Below, piece by piece: positions 8,753-16,858 of a DNA stretch of 64,000 nt. Position numbers and translations under genes: made by a program. Position 1 is the stretch's first letter. Each line of letters opens with the position of its first letter. The stretch is from Flavobacterium sp. GT3R68. Its GTDB lineage: Bacteria; Bacteroidota; Bacteroidia; Flavobacteriales; Flavobacteriaceae. The notes beneath the pieces were generated by a model. That model was given only the letters and a program-made list of their open reading frames with translations. It did not search any database and was not told the origin of the DNA. Location of the stretch: assembly GCF_007109225.1 (NCBI RefSeq), contig NZ_VJZK01000001.1, positions 204,725 through 268,724 of the forward strand, given 5' to 3'.

Positions 8753-9946
8753 ATGTATACCTTAAAAATTAGACCGCTTCTATTAGCCTCTGCACTGATG
8801 CTGGGTATGGGTGGTTATGCACAAGACAATTTAGTAAATTCCTTAAAAGTAAATGCAAGCGACAACAGCAAAGCGGCTTTTAAATTTACAGATGTAGTAA
8901 ATATTGAAAACACTTCAATCAAAAACCAAGGTTCTTCCGGGACTTGTTGGAGTTACTCTGCAAACTCTTTCCTGGAGTCTGAAATGATCAGAATGGGAAA
9001 ACAACCGGTAGAATTATCTCAGATTTTCTCTGCCCGCAATGCTTACATTGAAAAAGGAAGAAACTATGTGCGCATGCACGGTTCTGTTGCTTTGGGTGAT
9101 GGTGGGGCGTTTCACGATGTAATGAATATGTACAAAAAATACGGTGCCGTACCTCAAATGGTGTATACCGGATTGAACTACGGAACTGATAAAAATAAAT
9201 TTTCTGAAATGGCTGGCATCATGGAAGCAGTATTGGCCGCCACAGTAAAAAATCCAAATGGCGAACTTACGCCAAACTGGGAAAAAGCATACACGGCTGT
9301 AATCGATTCATATTTAGGGGACGTTCCAAAATCATTTGAATACAATGGCAAGAAATACACTCCTGAAACTTTTGCAAAAGACGTAGTGGGTATCAATGCT
9401 GATGATTATGTAGAAATTTCTTCGTTACAGGAATATCCATATTATACAAAATTTACTTTATTAGTACCGGACAACTGGGCTTTTGACCAGGTTTATAATG
9501 TGAAGCTTAATGAACTTACCGACATCATCGATAACGCGCTTAAAACAGGTTATACAGTAGCCTGGGGTGGTGATGTGAGCGAGAAAAGCTTTAGTTGGAA
9601 AAACGGAGTGGCATTTGTTCCTGAAAAGAAATTTGATTCCATGACTGCTGAAGAAAAAGCTGACTTGTTTAACGGTCCTAAAAAAGAAATGATGGTAACT
9701 GAAGATATGCGTCAAAAAGCATTTGATAACTATACCACAACTGATGATCATGGAATGCACATTGTAGGTTTGTCTAAGGACCAAAACGGTAGGGAATACT
9801 ATATCGTTAAAAACTCTTGGGGAGCTACCAACGACTACAAAGGATACTTATACATGACCAAAGAGTTTGTAAAATACAAAACCACTGACATCATGGTTCA
9901 CAAGAAAGGACTTCCTGCTGCTATCGCTAAAAAATTAGGCGTTTAA
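8753..9946 (+). CDS. C1 papain-family peptidase (bleomycin hydrolase/PepC-like), exported
   Basis: Cysteine peptidase of 397 residues. It has an N-terminal signal peptide (about 1-23, ending GYAQ), unusual compared with the cytosolic PepC and bleomycin hydrolases it otherwise resembles. The catalytic residues are visible in order: Cys65 in GTCWSYS, His336 in MHIVG and Asn354 in KNSWG. The protein is shorter than the roughly 450 residues usual for the family. The expected role is aminopeptidase or peptide turnover outside the cytoplasm. It ends in LPAAIAKKLGV with no T9SS tail, so periplasm or outer membrane is the likely location. A terminator follows directly. Confidence 0.9.
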   Translation: MYTLKIRPLLLASALMLGMGGYAQDNLVNSLKVNASDNSKAAFKFTDVVNIENTSIKNQGSSGTCWSYSANSFLESEMIRMGKQPVELSQIFSARNAYIEKGRNYVRMHGSVALGDGGAFHDVMNMYKKYGAVPQMVYTGLNYGTDKNKFSEMAGIMEAVLAATVKNPNGELTPNWEKAYTAVIDSYLGDVPKSFEYNGKKYTPETFAKDVVGINADDYVEISSLQEYPYYTKFTLLVPDNWAFDQVYNVKLNELTDIIDNALKTGYTVAWGGDVSEKSFSWKNGVAFVPEKKFDSMTAEEKADLFNGPKKEMMVTEDMRQKAFDNYTTTDDHGMHIVGLSKDQNGREYYIVKNSWGATNDYKGYLYMTKEFVKYKTTDIMVHKKGLPAAIAKKLGV

Positions 9947-9964
9947 GCATTATCCGATTATAAG

Positions 9965-9998
9965 ACAAAAATCCCGAAGTCAGCTTCGGGATTTTTAT
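9965..9998 (+). terminator. Rho-independent terminator
   Basis: ATCCCGAAG pairs with CTTCGGGAT around a short TCAG loop, flanked by A- and T-runs. It lies 18 bp after the C1 peptidase stop and could work on both strands. Confidence 0.8.
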
Positions 9999-10047
9999 AT
10001 TTTACACTTATTACTTTAACTTGCAAACAAGCCTTAATTTCATTCCC

Positions 10048-10133
10048 TAGCCCTGATGGAACCGGTATCCTCGTGGAGAGTAACGAAACGAGATAAAGGT
10101 GAGAGCAGGAAAATGATTTCCTGAAAAAGCCCG
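10048..10133 (+). repeat. Dispersed hairpin element, copy 1
   Basis: The core begins TAGCCCTGATGGAACCGG and the distal half contains GATAAAGGTGAGAGCAGGAA, with a TCGT/ACGA inner stem between. This is the most divergent of four copies (others at 20613, 39565 and 63001). The inner pair that is G-C in the others is C-G here, a compensatory change. It lies between the convergent C1 peptidase and accC genes. Confidence 0.65.
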
Positions 10134-10175
10134 AATTTTTCGCTTCTGAAAATTTTAGAAAAATATATTTTAAAT

Positions 10176-10210
10176 CAAAAAGCCCCACTTAGCAGTGAGG
10201 CTTTTTTTAT
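10176..10210 (-). terminator. Terminator for accC (possibly bidirectional)
   Basis: AAAGCCcCAC and GTGaGGCTTT form a hairpin with A-runs and T-runs on either side, directly adjoining the accC stop codon at 10212. Confidence 0.75.
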
Positions 10211-10211
10211 A

Positions 10212-11558
10212 TTACTTTGGGTCTTTCATTTTAAAAGTATCCATAAACGCTGTGGTATAATCGCCCGCAACATAACGAGGATCATCCATCAATTGTCTGT
10301 GGAAAGGAATCGTTGTTTTGATTCCCTCGATAACAAACTCATCCAAGGCTCTTTTCATCTTGTTGATCGCTTCCTGACGCGTTTGCGCAGTAGTAATCAA
10401 CTTGGCAATCATCGAGTCGTAATTTGGCGGAATAGAATACCCTGAATAAACGTGAGTATCTAAGCGAACACCATGTCCTCCCGGGGTATGCAAGGTAGTG
10501 ATTTTTCCTGGTGAAGGACGGAAATCATTGTACGGATCTTCTGCGTTGATACGGCATTCGATTGCATGCAATTGAGGAAGATAGTTTTTTCCTGAAATTG
10601 GAATTCCGGCAGCCACCATAATCTGCTCACGGATCAAATCGTAATCAATTACTTGCTCTGTTATCGGGTGTTCTACCTGGATACGGGTATTCATCTCCAT
10701 GAAGTAGAAATTCCTGTGCTTGTCCACTAAGAATTCAACAGTTCCGGCGCCTTCATATTTGATATATTCGGCTGCTTTCACTGCGGCCTCTCCCATTTTC
10801 TCACGCAATTCGTCAGTCATGAATGGAGAAGGAGTTTCTTCGGTTAATTTTTGGTGACGTCTCTGAACAGAACAGTCTCTTTCAGAAAGGTGACATGCTT
10901 TTCCAAAAGCATCTCCAACAACCTGGATTTCGATATGACGTGGCTCTTCGATTAATTTCTCCAAGTACATTCCGTCATTTCCGAAAGCAGCAGCCGATTC
11001 CTGACGGGCACCTTCCCATGCTTTTAGTAAATCTTCTTCTTTCCAAACGGCACGCATTCCTTTTCCACCACCACCGGCAGTAGCTTTCAGCATTACCGGA
11101 TATCCGAATTCTTTGGATAATTGGGCTGCTTGTTCATAAGATTCCAAAATACCAACAGATCCCGGTACACAAGGCACACCCGCTTCAATCATAGTCGCTT
11201 TGGCGGAAGCCTTATCACCCATTCTATCAATCATTTCTGGTGAAGCACCGATAAATTTAATTCCGTGTTCCTGACAAATTTTAGAAAATTTAGCATTTTC
11301 AGATAAGAAACCATAACCCGGGTGAATCGCATCTGCATTGGTAATCTCTGCAGCGGCTATTATACTTGACATTTTCAAATAAGAAAGGTTGCTTGGAGGC
11401 GGACCGATACAAACCGCTTCGTCGGCAAAACGAACATGAAGACTCTCGGCATCTGCTGTAGAGTAAACGGCAACCGTTTTGATACCCATTTCCCTGCAAG
11501 TTCTGATGATGCGCAACGCAATCTCTCCCCTATTTGCAATTAATATTTTTTTAAACAT
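10212..11558 (-). CDS. accC: Acetyl-CoA carboxylase, biotin carboxylase subunit
   Basis: ATP-dependent carboxylation of biotin on AccB, the first half-reaction of malonyl-CoA synthesis in the cytosol. The 448-residue length is standard. The N-terminal biotin carboxylase domain begins [17 protein letters not shown]. The ATP-grasp domain carries the glycine-rich loop GGGGKGMR, and the metal and biotin site segment [11 protein letters not shown] is intact. A C-terminal biotin-carboxylase domain follows. It is the last gene of the rpmF-fabH-accB-accC group, 132 bp after accB; that gap holds a repeat fragment. The carboxyltransferase subunits are not in this window. Confidence 0.97.
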   Translation of the reverse strand: MFKKILIANRGEIALRIIRTCREMGIKTVAVYSTADAESLHVRFADEAVCIGPPPSNLSYLKMSSIIAAAEITNADAIHPGYGFLSENAKFSKICQEHGIKFIGASPEMIDRMGDKASAKATMIEAGVPCVPGSVGILESYEQAAQLSKEFGYPVMLKATAGGGGKGMRAVWKEEDLLKAWEGARQESAAAFGNDGMYLEKLIEEPRHIEIQVVGDAFGKACHLSERDCSVQRRHQKLTEETPSPFMTDELREKMGEAAVKAAEYIKYEGAGTVEFLVDKHRNFYFMEMNTRIQVEHPITEQVIDYDLIREQIMVAAGIPISGKNYLPQLHAIECRINAEDPYNDFRPSPGKITTLHTPGGHGVRLDTHVYSGYSIPPNYDSMIAKLITTAQTRQEAINKMKRALDEFVIEGIKTTIPFHRQLMDDPRYVAGDYTTAFMDTFKMKDPK

Positions 11559-11584
11559 CTTTTTTTAATTTAGATAATTTTATT

Positions 11585-11623
11585 CCGCTGCGCTCCATAC
11601 AATTCGGCTACGCCTCGGGTGAC
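11585..11623 (+). repeat. Short intergenic repeat fragment
   Basis: CTGCGCTCCATACAATTCGG followed by CTACGCCTCGGGTGAC, in the gap between accB and accC. A closely similar segment lies inside the oxidoreductase gene at 2130-2163. The rest of the gap (to 11690) is AT-rich with repeated AATCTAA words. Confidence 0.5.
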
Positions 11624-11690
11624 AATTGGATTATTTAATAAATTAGATGATTAGACATTTCAAGAAGTCTAACAATCTAAAAATCTAAAA

Positions 11691-12167
11691 TTAAGATGGA
11701 TCTACCAGAAATAAAGGTTGGTCAAATTCTACCGGAGACATATCGTCAACAAGAATTTTTACAATTTTTCCTGAAATTTCTGATTCGATTTCGTTGAATA
11801 ATTTCATTGCCTCAATAACGCAAAGAACGTCTCCTTTTCCGATTGAACTTCCTACTTCAACGAAAACCGCTTTATCTGGCGATGGTTTTCTGTAGAATGT
11901 TCCGATAATTGGAGATTTGATAGTGATATATTTTGAATTGTCGTCAGCAGCCGGAGCAGCTGCTACAGGAGCAATTGCTTGTGTTGCAGCTGGAGCCTGT
12001 GGCAAAGCATGTTGCGCTGGAGCTTGCTGCATATAAGTAATCTCTTGTGTATTCCCTTCTAAAGTCGTTCTGATCGTGATTTTCACATCATCCATTTCCA
12101 GTTTTACTTCGGCAACACCTGAATTGGCAACAAATTTGATTAAATTTTGAATTTCTTTTAAATCCAT
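11691..12167 (-). CDS. accB: Acetyl-CoA carboxylase, biotin carboxyl carrier protein
   Basis: Carrier of the covalently bound biotin that shuttles carboxyl groups between AccC and the carboxyltransferase. At 158 residues it has the expected layout: an N-terminal helical and beta region (1-45), a flexible Ala/Pro/Gln-rich linker (about 46-75) and a C-terminal biotinyl domain. The biotinylation motif is EAMKL with Lys122, and the upstream SPIIGTFYRKPSP segment is typical of bacterial BCCP. It lies 21 bp downstream of fabH and upstream of accC on the same strand, consistent with one transcript. Confidence 0.97.
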   Translation of the reverse strand: MDLKEIQNLIKFVANSGVAEVKLEMDDVKITIRTTLEGNTQEITYMQQAPAQHALPQAPAATQAIAPVAAAPAADDNSKYITIKSPIIGTFYRKPSPDKAVFVEVGSSIGKGDVLCVIEAMKLFNEIESEISGKIVKILVDDMSPVEFDQPLFLVDPS

Positions 12168-12188
12168 AATATTTGTGTTTGGGTTAGT

Positions 12189-13187
12189 TTATTTTGTGTC
12201 ATATGCCCATTTGAGATAGATAGATCCCCATGTGAATCCACCACCAAATGCGGCAAAAATTAAATTATCTCCTTTTTTCAATTTTTTCTCGAAATCAAAT
12301 AACAATAATGGCAATGTGGCAGAAGTAGTATTTCCGTATTTTTCGATATTCATCAAAACTTTGGCCTCATCCAATTCCATTCGGCCTGCAGTAGCATCCA
12401 AAATACGTTTGTTTGCCTGATGTGCCACTAACCAGTCTACGTTTTCTTTCGTAAGATTGTTTCGTTGCATAATCATTTCGCTAACATCAGCCATTCCTTT
12501 CACAGCATATTTAAAGACTGTTTTTCCATCCTGAAAAACATAATGCTGGCGGTTTTCAACGGTTTCTTTTGATGGAGGCAGAATTGATCCACCGGCGTCA
12601 ATTTTCAGGTAATCCCTTCCGATTCCGTCTGATCTTAAAAACTCATCCTGAAATCCAAGTCCTTCATAATTGGGTTCAAACAAAACAGCACCGGCGCCAT
12701 CTCCAAAAATAATGCAGGTAGCCCTATCGGTGTAATCGATGATGGAAGACATTTTGTCGGCTCCGATCAATAATATTTTTTTGTATCGTCCGGTTTCAAT
12801 GTAGGCAGAAGCGGTTGACATTCCGTATAAAAAACTGGAACAAGCGGCTTGCAAATCGTAAGCAAAAGCGTTTACCGCTCCAATTTGTGAAGCAACAAAG
12901 ACTCCTGTTGAGGCAACCGGCATGTCTGGCGTTGTAGTGGCCATCAATACCAAGTCGATTTCTTTAGGGTCAATATTTCCTTTTCTCAATAAATCCTGAG
13001 CCGCTTTTATGGCGAGGTAAGAGGTTCCTTTACCTTCCCCTTTCAGTATTCGTCTTTCTTTTATTCCGGTCCGCGTAGTAATCCATTCATCATTGGTATC
13101 AACCATTGTTTCCAGGATTGTATTGGAGAGTACATAGTCTGGCACGTAGCCTCCTACAGCAGTAATTGCGGCTGTGATTTTATTCAT
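12189..13187 (-). CDS. fabH: Beta-ketoacyl-ACP synthase III
   Basis: Condenses acetyl-CoA (or a branched starter) with malonyl-ACP to begin type II fatty-acid synthesis. At 332 residues it has the catalytic triad Cys116 (AACSSFLYG), His256 (AHQANKRI) and Asn286 (YGNTTSA), and the C-terminal GGGFTWGS signature. The starter preference cannot be read from sequence; flavobacteria make many iso-branched acids, so a branched starter is plausible. The gene sits between rpmF and accB, an arrangement that couples lipid initiation with ribosomal protein supply. A 166-bp gap with a hairpin separates it from rpmF. Confidence 0.96.
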   Translation of the reverse strand: MNKITAAITAVGGYVPDYVLSNTILETMVDTNDEWITTRTGIKERRILKGEGKGTSYLAIKAAQDLLRKGNIDPKEIDLVLMATTTPDMPVASTGVFVASQIGAVNAFAYDLQAACSSFLYGMSTASAYIETGRYKKILLIGADKMSSIIDYTDRATCIIFGDGAGAVLFEPNYEGLGFQDEFLRSDGIGRDYLKIDAGGSILPPSKETVENRQHYVFQDGKTVFKYAVKGMADVSEMIMQRNNLTKENVDWLVAHQANKRILDATAGRMELDEAKVLMNIEKYGNTTSATLPLLLFDFEKKLKKGDNLIFAAFGGGFTWGSIYLKWAYDTK

Positions 13188-13307
13188 AGGGTTTGCTTAT
13201 TTTCTTCCCGGAGGGTGCTCACGAAAAGTTGTTGAAATTACAAAAAAATTTCTAAACCTAAATGTTTTGTACGTGTTTATTGGGCACTAAAGTTTTAAGC
13301 AACAAAA

Positions 13308-13333
13308 AAAACTCTCACGTGGTGAGAGTTTAT
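13308..13333 (-). terminator. Hairpin after rpmF (terminator or attenuator)
   Basis: AAACTCTCAC and GTGAGAGTTT pair almost perfectly just beyond the rpmF stop and are followed on the minus strand by a T-run. Because fabH lies downstream on the same strand it may only attenuate. Confidence 0.6.
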
Positions 13334-13353
13334 CTTTCGTTTGCTATAATGTA

Positions 13354-13548
13354 TTATGCAACAGCAACTTGCTTGTCAATAACAACTTGTCCTCTGTAGT
13401 ACATTTTACCTTCATGCCAGTAAGCTCTGTGGTATAAATGCGCTTCTCCTGTTACAGGGCATGTTGCAATTTGAGCAACTGTAGCTTTATAATGCGTTCT
13501 TCTCTTATCTCTTCTTGTTTTCGAGATTTTTCTCTTAGGATGTGCCAT
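13354..13548 (-). CDS. rpmF: 50S ribosomal protein L32
   Basis: Small basic ribosomal protein of 64 residues. The N-terminus [20 protein letters not shown] is the family signature, and the CPVTG and HLYHRAY segments also match L32. Only one cysteine is visible, so this looks like the form without a complete four-cysteine zinc site. It follows the DUF177 gene by nine bases, the usual pairing in bacteria, and precedes fabH. Confidence 0.97.
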   Translation of the reverse strand: MAHPKRKISKTRRDKRRTHYKATVAQIATCPVTGEAHLYHRAYWHEGKMYYRGQVVIDKQVAVA

Positions 13549-13557
13549 TTTACTATA

Positions 13558-14139
13558 TTATTTATCCGTTAATAGTTTCTTTAATTCGTCCCAACGCGGG
13601 TCAATATTTTCTTCTTGCTTATTCTTTTCTGCTTTTTTCTCCTCAACTCTCAATTCATTCAGTTTTCGAAGGGCTTCACTATCTAAAGTTCCGTCCTTTA
13701 CTCCCGGATGAACCCTTCTCAAGGGGATTGACAATGCAATCATTTCATAAATGATCTGCGAAACGTCTAATTGATGCTCACCATGCGGCAAAATCAACAA
13801 TTCATCATTATCATCATTATATGCTTCCCCAAATTGAACTACTAATTTAACTTCTCCTTTAACAGGCAAATCAAACATTTCGTTCGTCAAGTCACACGGC
13901 ACATGAACTGTTCCTTTGTGCTTGAATTTCAGTTCCAACATCGTGCTCTTTTTGTCCAAAACTACATTGACTTTGATGTCTGAACTTTCGAACTCATCAT
14001 AATCAAAGCTATCAAAGAACGCTTTACTTATTTGATATTCAAACTGATGTTTTCCTAACTTTAATCCTACGAAAGGAATTAAAAATTCATTTAACTGTTT
14101 CATGCTAACAACAATTTGTCCCGAAACTTCGGGGTGCAA
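13558..14139 (-). CDS. YceD/DUF177 family protein
   Basis: Protein of 193 residues in the DUF177 (YceD) family, which is found almost always just upstream of rpmF and is implicated in 23S rRNA or large-subunit accumulation. The segment from about 70 to 145 (CDLTNEMFDLP, then LDVSQIIYEMIALSIPLRR, then HPG) matches the family. The C-terminus is charged (lysine- and glutamate-rich) and ends DPRWDELKKLLTDK, typical of Bacteroidetes members, which lack the cysteines seen in some others. Spacing to rpmF is nine bases, so the two are surely co-transcribed. Confidence 0.9.
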   Translation of the reverse strand: MHPEVSGQIVVSMKQLNEFLIPFVGLKLGKHQFEYQISKAFFDSFDYDEFESSDIKVNVVLDKKSTMLELKFKHKGTVHVPCDLTNEMFDLPVKGEVKLVVQFGEAYNDDNDELLILPHGEHQLDVSQIIYEMIALSIPLRRVHPGVKDGTLDSEALRKLNELRVEEKKAEKNKQEENIDPRWDELKKLLTDK

Positions 14140-14193
14140 AGATATAAAATTATTGTAATATCAAAAGTGTTATCAACATTTTTTTGTTTACAA

Positions 14194-15237
14194 CTACTTT
14201 TCTTTTGTTTTTAGCGGCTTTTTACTGATCTCCGCGTATTCATTTCGTGAATTATAGATATCAATTGCCAAATAAACGGCTTCTTTAAACGAATTAGGGT
14301 CAGCCATATTTTTTCCAGCCAAATCATAAGCGGTCCCATGATCCGGAGAAGTTCTGATTTTATTCAGTCCTGCGGTATAATTTACGCCTTTACCAAATGA
14401 CAATGTTTTGAACGGAATCAGTCCCTGATCGTGATAGGTTGCTATTATCGCATCAAATTTTTCGTATTGGTTGCTTCCAAAAAAACCATCCGCAGCATAA
14501 GGACCAAAAACCATGGTTCCTTTTTCAAATAATTTTTTGATGGCCGGTTTCATAATTTCATTCTCTTCCTGACCGATTACACCGCCATCACCAGCATGCG
14601 GATTAAGTCCCAGAACGGCAATTTTTGGCTTATTGATGCTGAAATCCTGAATCAGCGATTGCTTAACCGTTTCGATTTTTTTTCTGATTAAATCTTCCGT
14701 CAGATGCGATGCCACTTCATTTACCGGAATATGATCGGTCAGAAGACCTACCCTCAAATTATCCTGAACCATCAACATTAACGCATTTCCTTCCAATTCC
14801 TGATCCAGATAATCGGTATGTCCCGGAAATTTAAATTCTTCCGACTGTATGTTAAATTTGTTGATGGGAGCTGTTACCAATACATCAACCAAACCTTCTT
14901 TTAAAGCACTTGTTGCCGCAACAAACGATTTGACGGCATATTTCCCGGCATTTTCATCATTGGTTCCGAAATTCACATCGACTCCTTCTTTCCAGACATT
15001 CAGCACGTTTATTTTCCCCGGAAGGATCTGATCCAAATTATCAATACCGTGTAAAGCGGCTGTAGATTCGAAATTTTTTCTGGCAAACGAAAGGATTTTT
15101 ACATTAGCAAAAATAACAGGGGTGCAAAGTTCCAGCATTCGGGAATCTTCGAAAGTTTTGAGTATAACTTCGCTTCCAATACCGTTTAAATCTCCAATCG
15201 AAATTCCAACGATTATATTTTCTGCTTTTTTCACCAT
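14194..15237 (-). CDS. pdxA: 4-hydroxythreonine-4-phosphate dehydrogenase
   Basis: NAD-dependent enzyme of the DXP-dependent pyridoxal phosphate pathway, oxidising 4-phosphohydroxy-L-threonine. At 347 residues it shows the family landmarks: the N-terminal GISIGDLNGIGSEV, the substrate/metal region FPGHTDYL, the NPHAGDGG motif and the C-terminal metal region YHDQGLIPFK followed by RTSPDHGTA. It heads the minus-strand cluster, 54 bp upstream of the DUF177 gene; flavobacterial genomes often place it here. A -7 element (TAAATTTG) lies about 35 bp upstream and diverges from the ribE promoter. Confidence 0.96.
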   Translation of the reverse strand: MVKKAENIIVGISIGDLNGIGSEVILKTFEDSRMLELCTPVIFANVKILSFARKNFESTAALHGIDNLDQILPGKINVLNVWKEGVDVNFGTNDENAGKYAVKSFVAATSALKEGLVDVLVTAPINKFNIQSEEFKFPGHTDYLDQELEGNALMLMVQDNLRVGLLTDHIPVNEVASHLTEDLIRKKIETVKQSLIQDFSINKPKIAVLGLNPHAGDGGVIGQEENEIMKPAIKKLFEKGTMVFGPYAADGFFGSNQYEKFDAIIATYHDQGLIPFKTLSFGKGVNYTAGLNKIRTSPDHGTAYDLAGKNMADPNSFKEAVYLAIDIYNSRNEYAEISKKPLKTKEK

Positions 15238-15257
15238 GACGACACGTTATTTATTGC

Positions 15258-15265
15258 TAATTTTG
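15258..15265 (+). promoter_or_regulatory. -7 element TAATTTTG for ribE
   Basis: Exact TAnnTTTG match 31 bp before the ribE ATG. No clear TTG at the expected distance. Confidence 0.4.
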
Positions 15266-15271
15266 AAGTTG

Positions 15272-15279
15272 CAAATTTA
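15272..15279 (-). promoter_or_regulatory. -7 element TAAATTTG for pdxA
   Basis: Exact TAnnTTTG on the minus strand, 34 bp upstream of pdxA. It interleaves with the plus-strand ribE element in a 59-bp divergent gap, so the two promoters face away from each other and nearly overlap. Confidence 0.4.
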
Positions 15280-15296
15280 GTAAAATAAAACAAGAA

Positions 15297-15884
15297 ATGT
15301 TTACAGGAATTATAGAAACCCTTGGCACGATACAAGAAATCCGCAAAGAAAAAGACAACCTTCATATAACAGTGGCTTCATCCCTTACGGAAGCACTCAA
15401 AATTGACCAGAGTGTGTCCCATAATGGCGTTTGTCTGACGGTCGTGGCCATTGATTCGAACAGCTATACGGTTACCGCGATTCGGGAAACCATGGATAAA
15501 ACCAATGTTTCGGAATGGAAATCCGGCGACATGATCAATCTGGAGCGAGGCATGAAGTTGGGCGACAGACTGGACGGACATCTTGTTCAAGGGCATGTGG
15601 ACCAGATTGGAATCTGCAAATCCATTGAGGAAGCGAATGGAAGCTGGTATTTTACTTTTAAATATGATAAAAAATTAAACAATCATACCATCGAAAAAGG
15701 GTCCATCACCATTAATGGGGTCAGCCTGACTGTGGTGAATTCTCAAATAAGTGAGTTTAGCGTAGCCATCATCCCGTATACCTATGAGCACACGAACTTT
15801 AAAAATTTCAGAATAGGAACAAAAGTCAATCTGGAATTTGATGTTATCGGAAAATATGTCTCTAAATTACATTCCGTGCGATAA
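15297..15884 (+). CDS. ribE: Riboflavin synthase, alpha subunit
   Basis: Dismutates two molecules of 6,7-dimethyl-8-ribityllumazine to riboflavin. At 195 residues it has the typical two-barrel lumazine-binding repeat: the N-terminal start MFTGIIETLG and SHNGVCLTV in barrel 1, with GHVDQ and INGVSLTV in barrel 2, plus a C-terminal trimerisation helix region (VNLEFDVIGKYV). No FMN riboswitch fits into the 59-bp upstream gap, so regulation by RFN is not supported here. A shared hairpin separates it from the convergent small gene on the minus strand. Confidence 0.95.
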   Translation: MFTGIIETLGTIQEIRKEKDNLHITVASSLTEALKIDQSVSHNGVCLTVVAIDSNSYTVTAIRETMDKTNVSEWKSGDMINLERGMKLGDRLDGHLVQGHVDQIGICKSIEEANGSWYFTFKYDKKLNNHTIEKGSITINGVSLTVVNSQISEFSVAIIPYTYEHTNFKNFRIGTKVNLEFDVIGKYVSKLHSVR

Positions 15885-15901
15885 AAGAGACATATAAAAA
15901 C

Positions 15902-15929
15902 AAAAAACTCCAGTTTACACTGGAGTTTT
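15902..15929 (+). terminator. Bidirectional terminator
   Basis: AAAACTCCAG and CTGGAGTTTT form a 10-bp stem around TTTACA. It ends ribE and overlaps the stop of the convergent small membrane-protein gene. Confidence 0.75.
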
Positions 15930-16130
15930 CTTATTGAGATTAAACTGATATAGCTTATAAAGACCAAATAATACTGAGATGAAAAGCAACACTAAAACAC
16001 CTCCATCAATCGGGAGTCCCGGTGGTGGCGGTGGTGTGGGCGGTGGCGGATCTGCGGGAGCAGCAAAACTACTCACACATGTAAACAACATGCCTAAAAC
16101 ACCCAAAAGCTTATTTCTTGCGATTTTCAT
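15915..16130 (-). CDS. Small PID-CTERM-like sorted membrane peptide
   Basis: Peptide of 71 residues when started at 16130. It has a cleavable-looking signal peptide (residues 1-22, KIARNKLLGVLGMLFTCVSS then FAA), a short proline-rich stretch PPPPTPPPPPG, the motif LPIDGG, one transmembrane helix (GVLVLLFISVLFGLYKLY) and a basic end KK. Motif, helix and basic tail resemble sorting tails processed by exosortase-type enzymes; I recall the label PID-CTERM for such Bacteroidetes peptides, but did not check it. A longer in-frame start at 16304 would add a second hydrophobic segment; the promoter-like TTG-N18-TACTTTTA just before 16130 argues for the short form. Confidence 0.65.
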   Translation of the reverse strand: MKIARNKLLGVLGMLFTCVSSFAAPADPPPPTPPPPPGLPIDGGVLVLLFISVLFGLYKLYQFNLNKKTPV

Positions 16131-16136
16131 AGGGCG

Positions 16137-16165
16137 TAAAAGTAAATAAAAATTCCATCTATCAA
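16137..16165 (-). promoter_or_regulatory. Promoter for the PID-CTERM-like gene
   Basis: On the minus strand TTG, 18 bp, then TACTTTTA, one mismatch from TAnnTTTG, ending six bases before the ATG at 16130. The implied transcript would have almost no leader. Confidence 0.4.
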
Positions 16166-16426
16166 AAAAAAATAACAAAAAAATTAAAAAAAACAAAAAA
16201 ATATAAACAACCATAGAGTCTTTTGTTGAAACATTAGACTCCCAGTAATTATTATAATAATCTAAATAAGATTTGGCGGGTTTCATTATGTTTTGAAGAA
16301 ACAATCAAAATACTATATAAATTTAAGCTTTTTTATTGTTAAATTAATAAAAATCCTATTCTAAAATTCAACTAAAAAGGGGTATGTTAAACCTTGCTTA
16401 ACACAAAGTAATTTTAACCTTATTGA
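16166..16426. other. AT-rich spacer with no gene seen
   Basis: Very A-rich plus strand with long A-runs (16170-16210). I see no gene or structured RNA before the degraded GNAT gene begins. Confidence 0.5.
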
Positions 16427-16804
16427 TTATTCGAAAAGCTACACCAACGACAATCCAACTCCGACCTGTTCACAGATGCCGATTGTGCAGAATTTATAAC
16501 CTTAAGAGGAAAAGGCTGGGTGTCTGCAATCAATAATGAAATTGTTGGTTCCGATTGTTGACCTATAAGACATTAATTTCTGGGCCGTATTTGCACGACC
16601 GGAGTTTAGAAAACAAGGCATTAGACAAAAGCTTCACAACATTATGCTGGGCTGGTATTTCAGCCAGACGAACGATACGGTTTGGCCAAACACAAAAGCC
16701 AAACGTTTTACAGAAAAGCGGGCTGGAGAGAAATCGGCATCCACGGAAAAGTTTAAATTAAGTTTGAAATGACTCATGAAAACTGGACCAATAGAAACAA
16801 ATAA
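16427..16804 (+). pseudogene. Degraded GNAT-family acetyltransferase
   Basis: No open frame spans this stretch, but fragments read in changing frames join into one acetyltransferase-like protein. The first frame gives FEKLHQRQSNSDLFTDADCA and then FITLRGKGWVSAINNEIVG. A shifted frame gives IVDL, a stop, then DINFWAVFARPEFRKQGIRQ, which contains the R-x-x-G-like acetyl-CoA loop, followed by KLHNIMLGWYFSQTNDTVW. A further shift gives TFYRKAGWREIGIHGKV, the usual GNAT C-terminal motif, then another stop before KFEMTHENW. At least two frameshifts and two stop codons are needed, so it cannot be functional. It lies at the left side of an AT-rich accessory stretch. Confidence 0.75.
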
Positions 16805-16808
16805 ACAT

Positions 16809-16839
16809 TTGCAAAATCAATTTTAAATTGATAGTTTTG
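16809..16839 (+). promoter_or_regulatory. Promoter TTG-N20-TAGTTTTG
   Basis: Both elements of the Bacteroidetes promoter with 20-bp spacing, ending 19 bp before the ATG of the DUF4468-like gene. Confidence 0.55.
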
Positions 16840-16858
16840 GATTTAACCCCAATTTATC

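Noticed and set aside
15238..15296. FMN riboswitch before ribE
   Set aside because: Only 59 bp, filled by two divergent promoter elements; too short for an RFN element.
16131..16304. Longer start for the PID-CTERM-like peptide
   Set aside because: The extra segment is A/T-run-encoded and would bury the signal peptide; a promoter-like element lies just before the shorter start.
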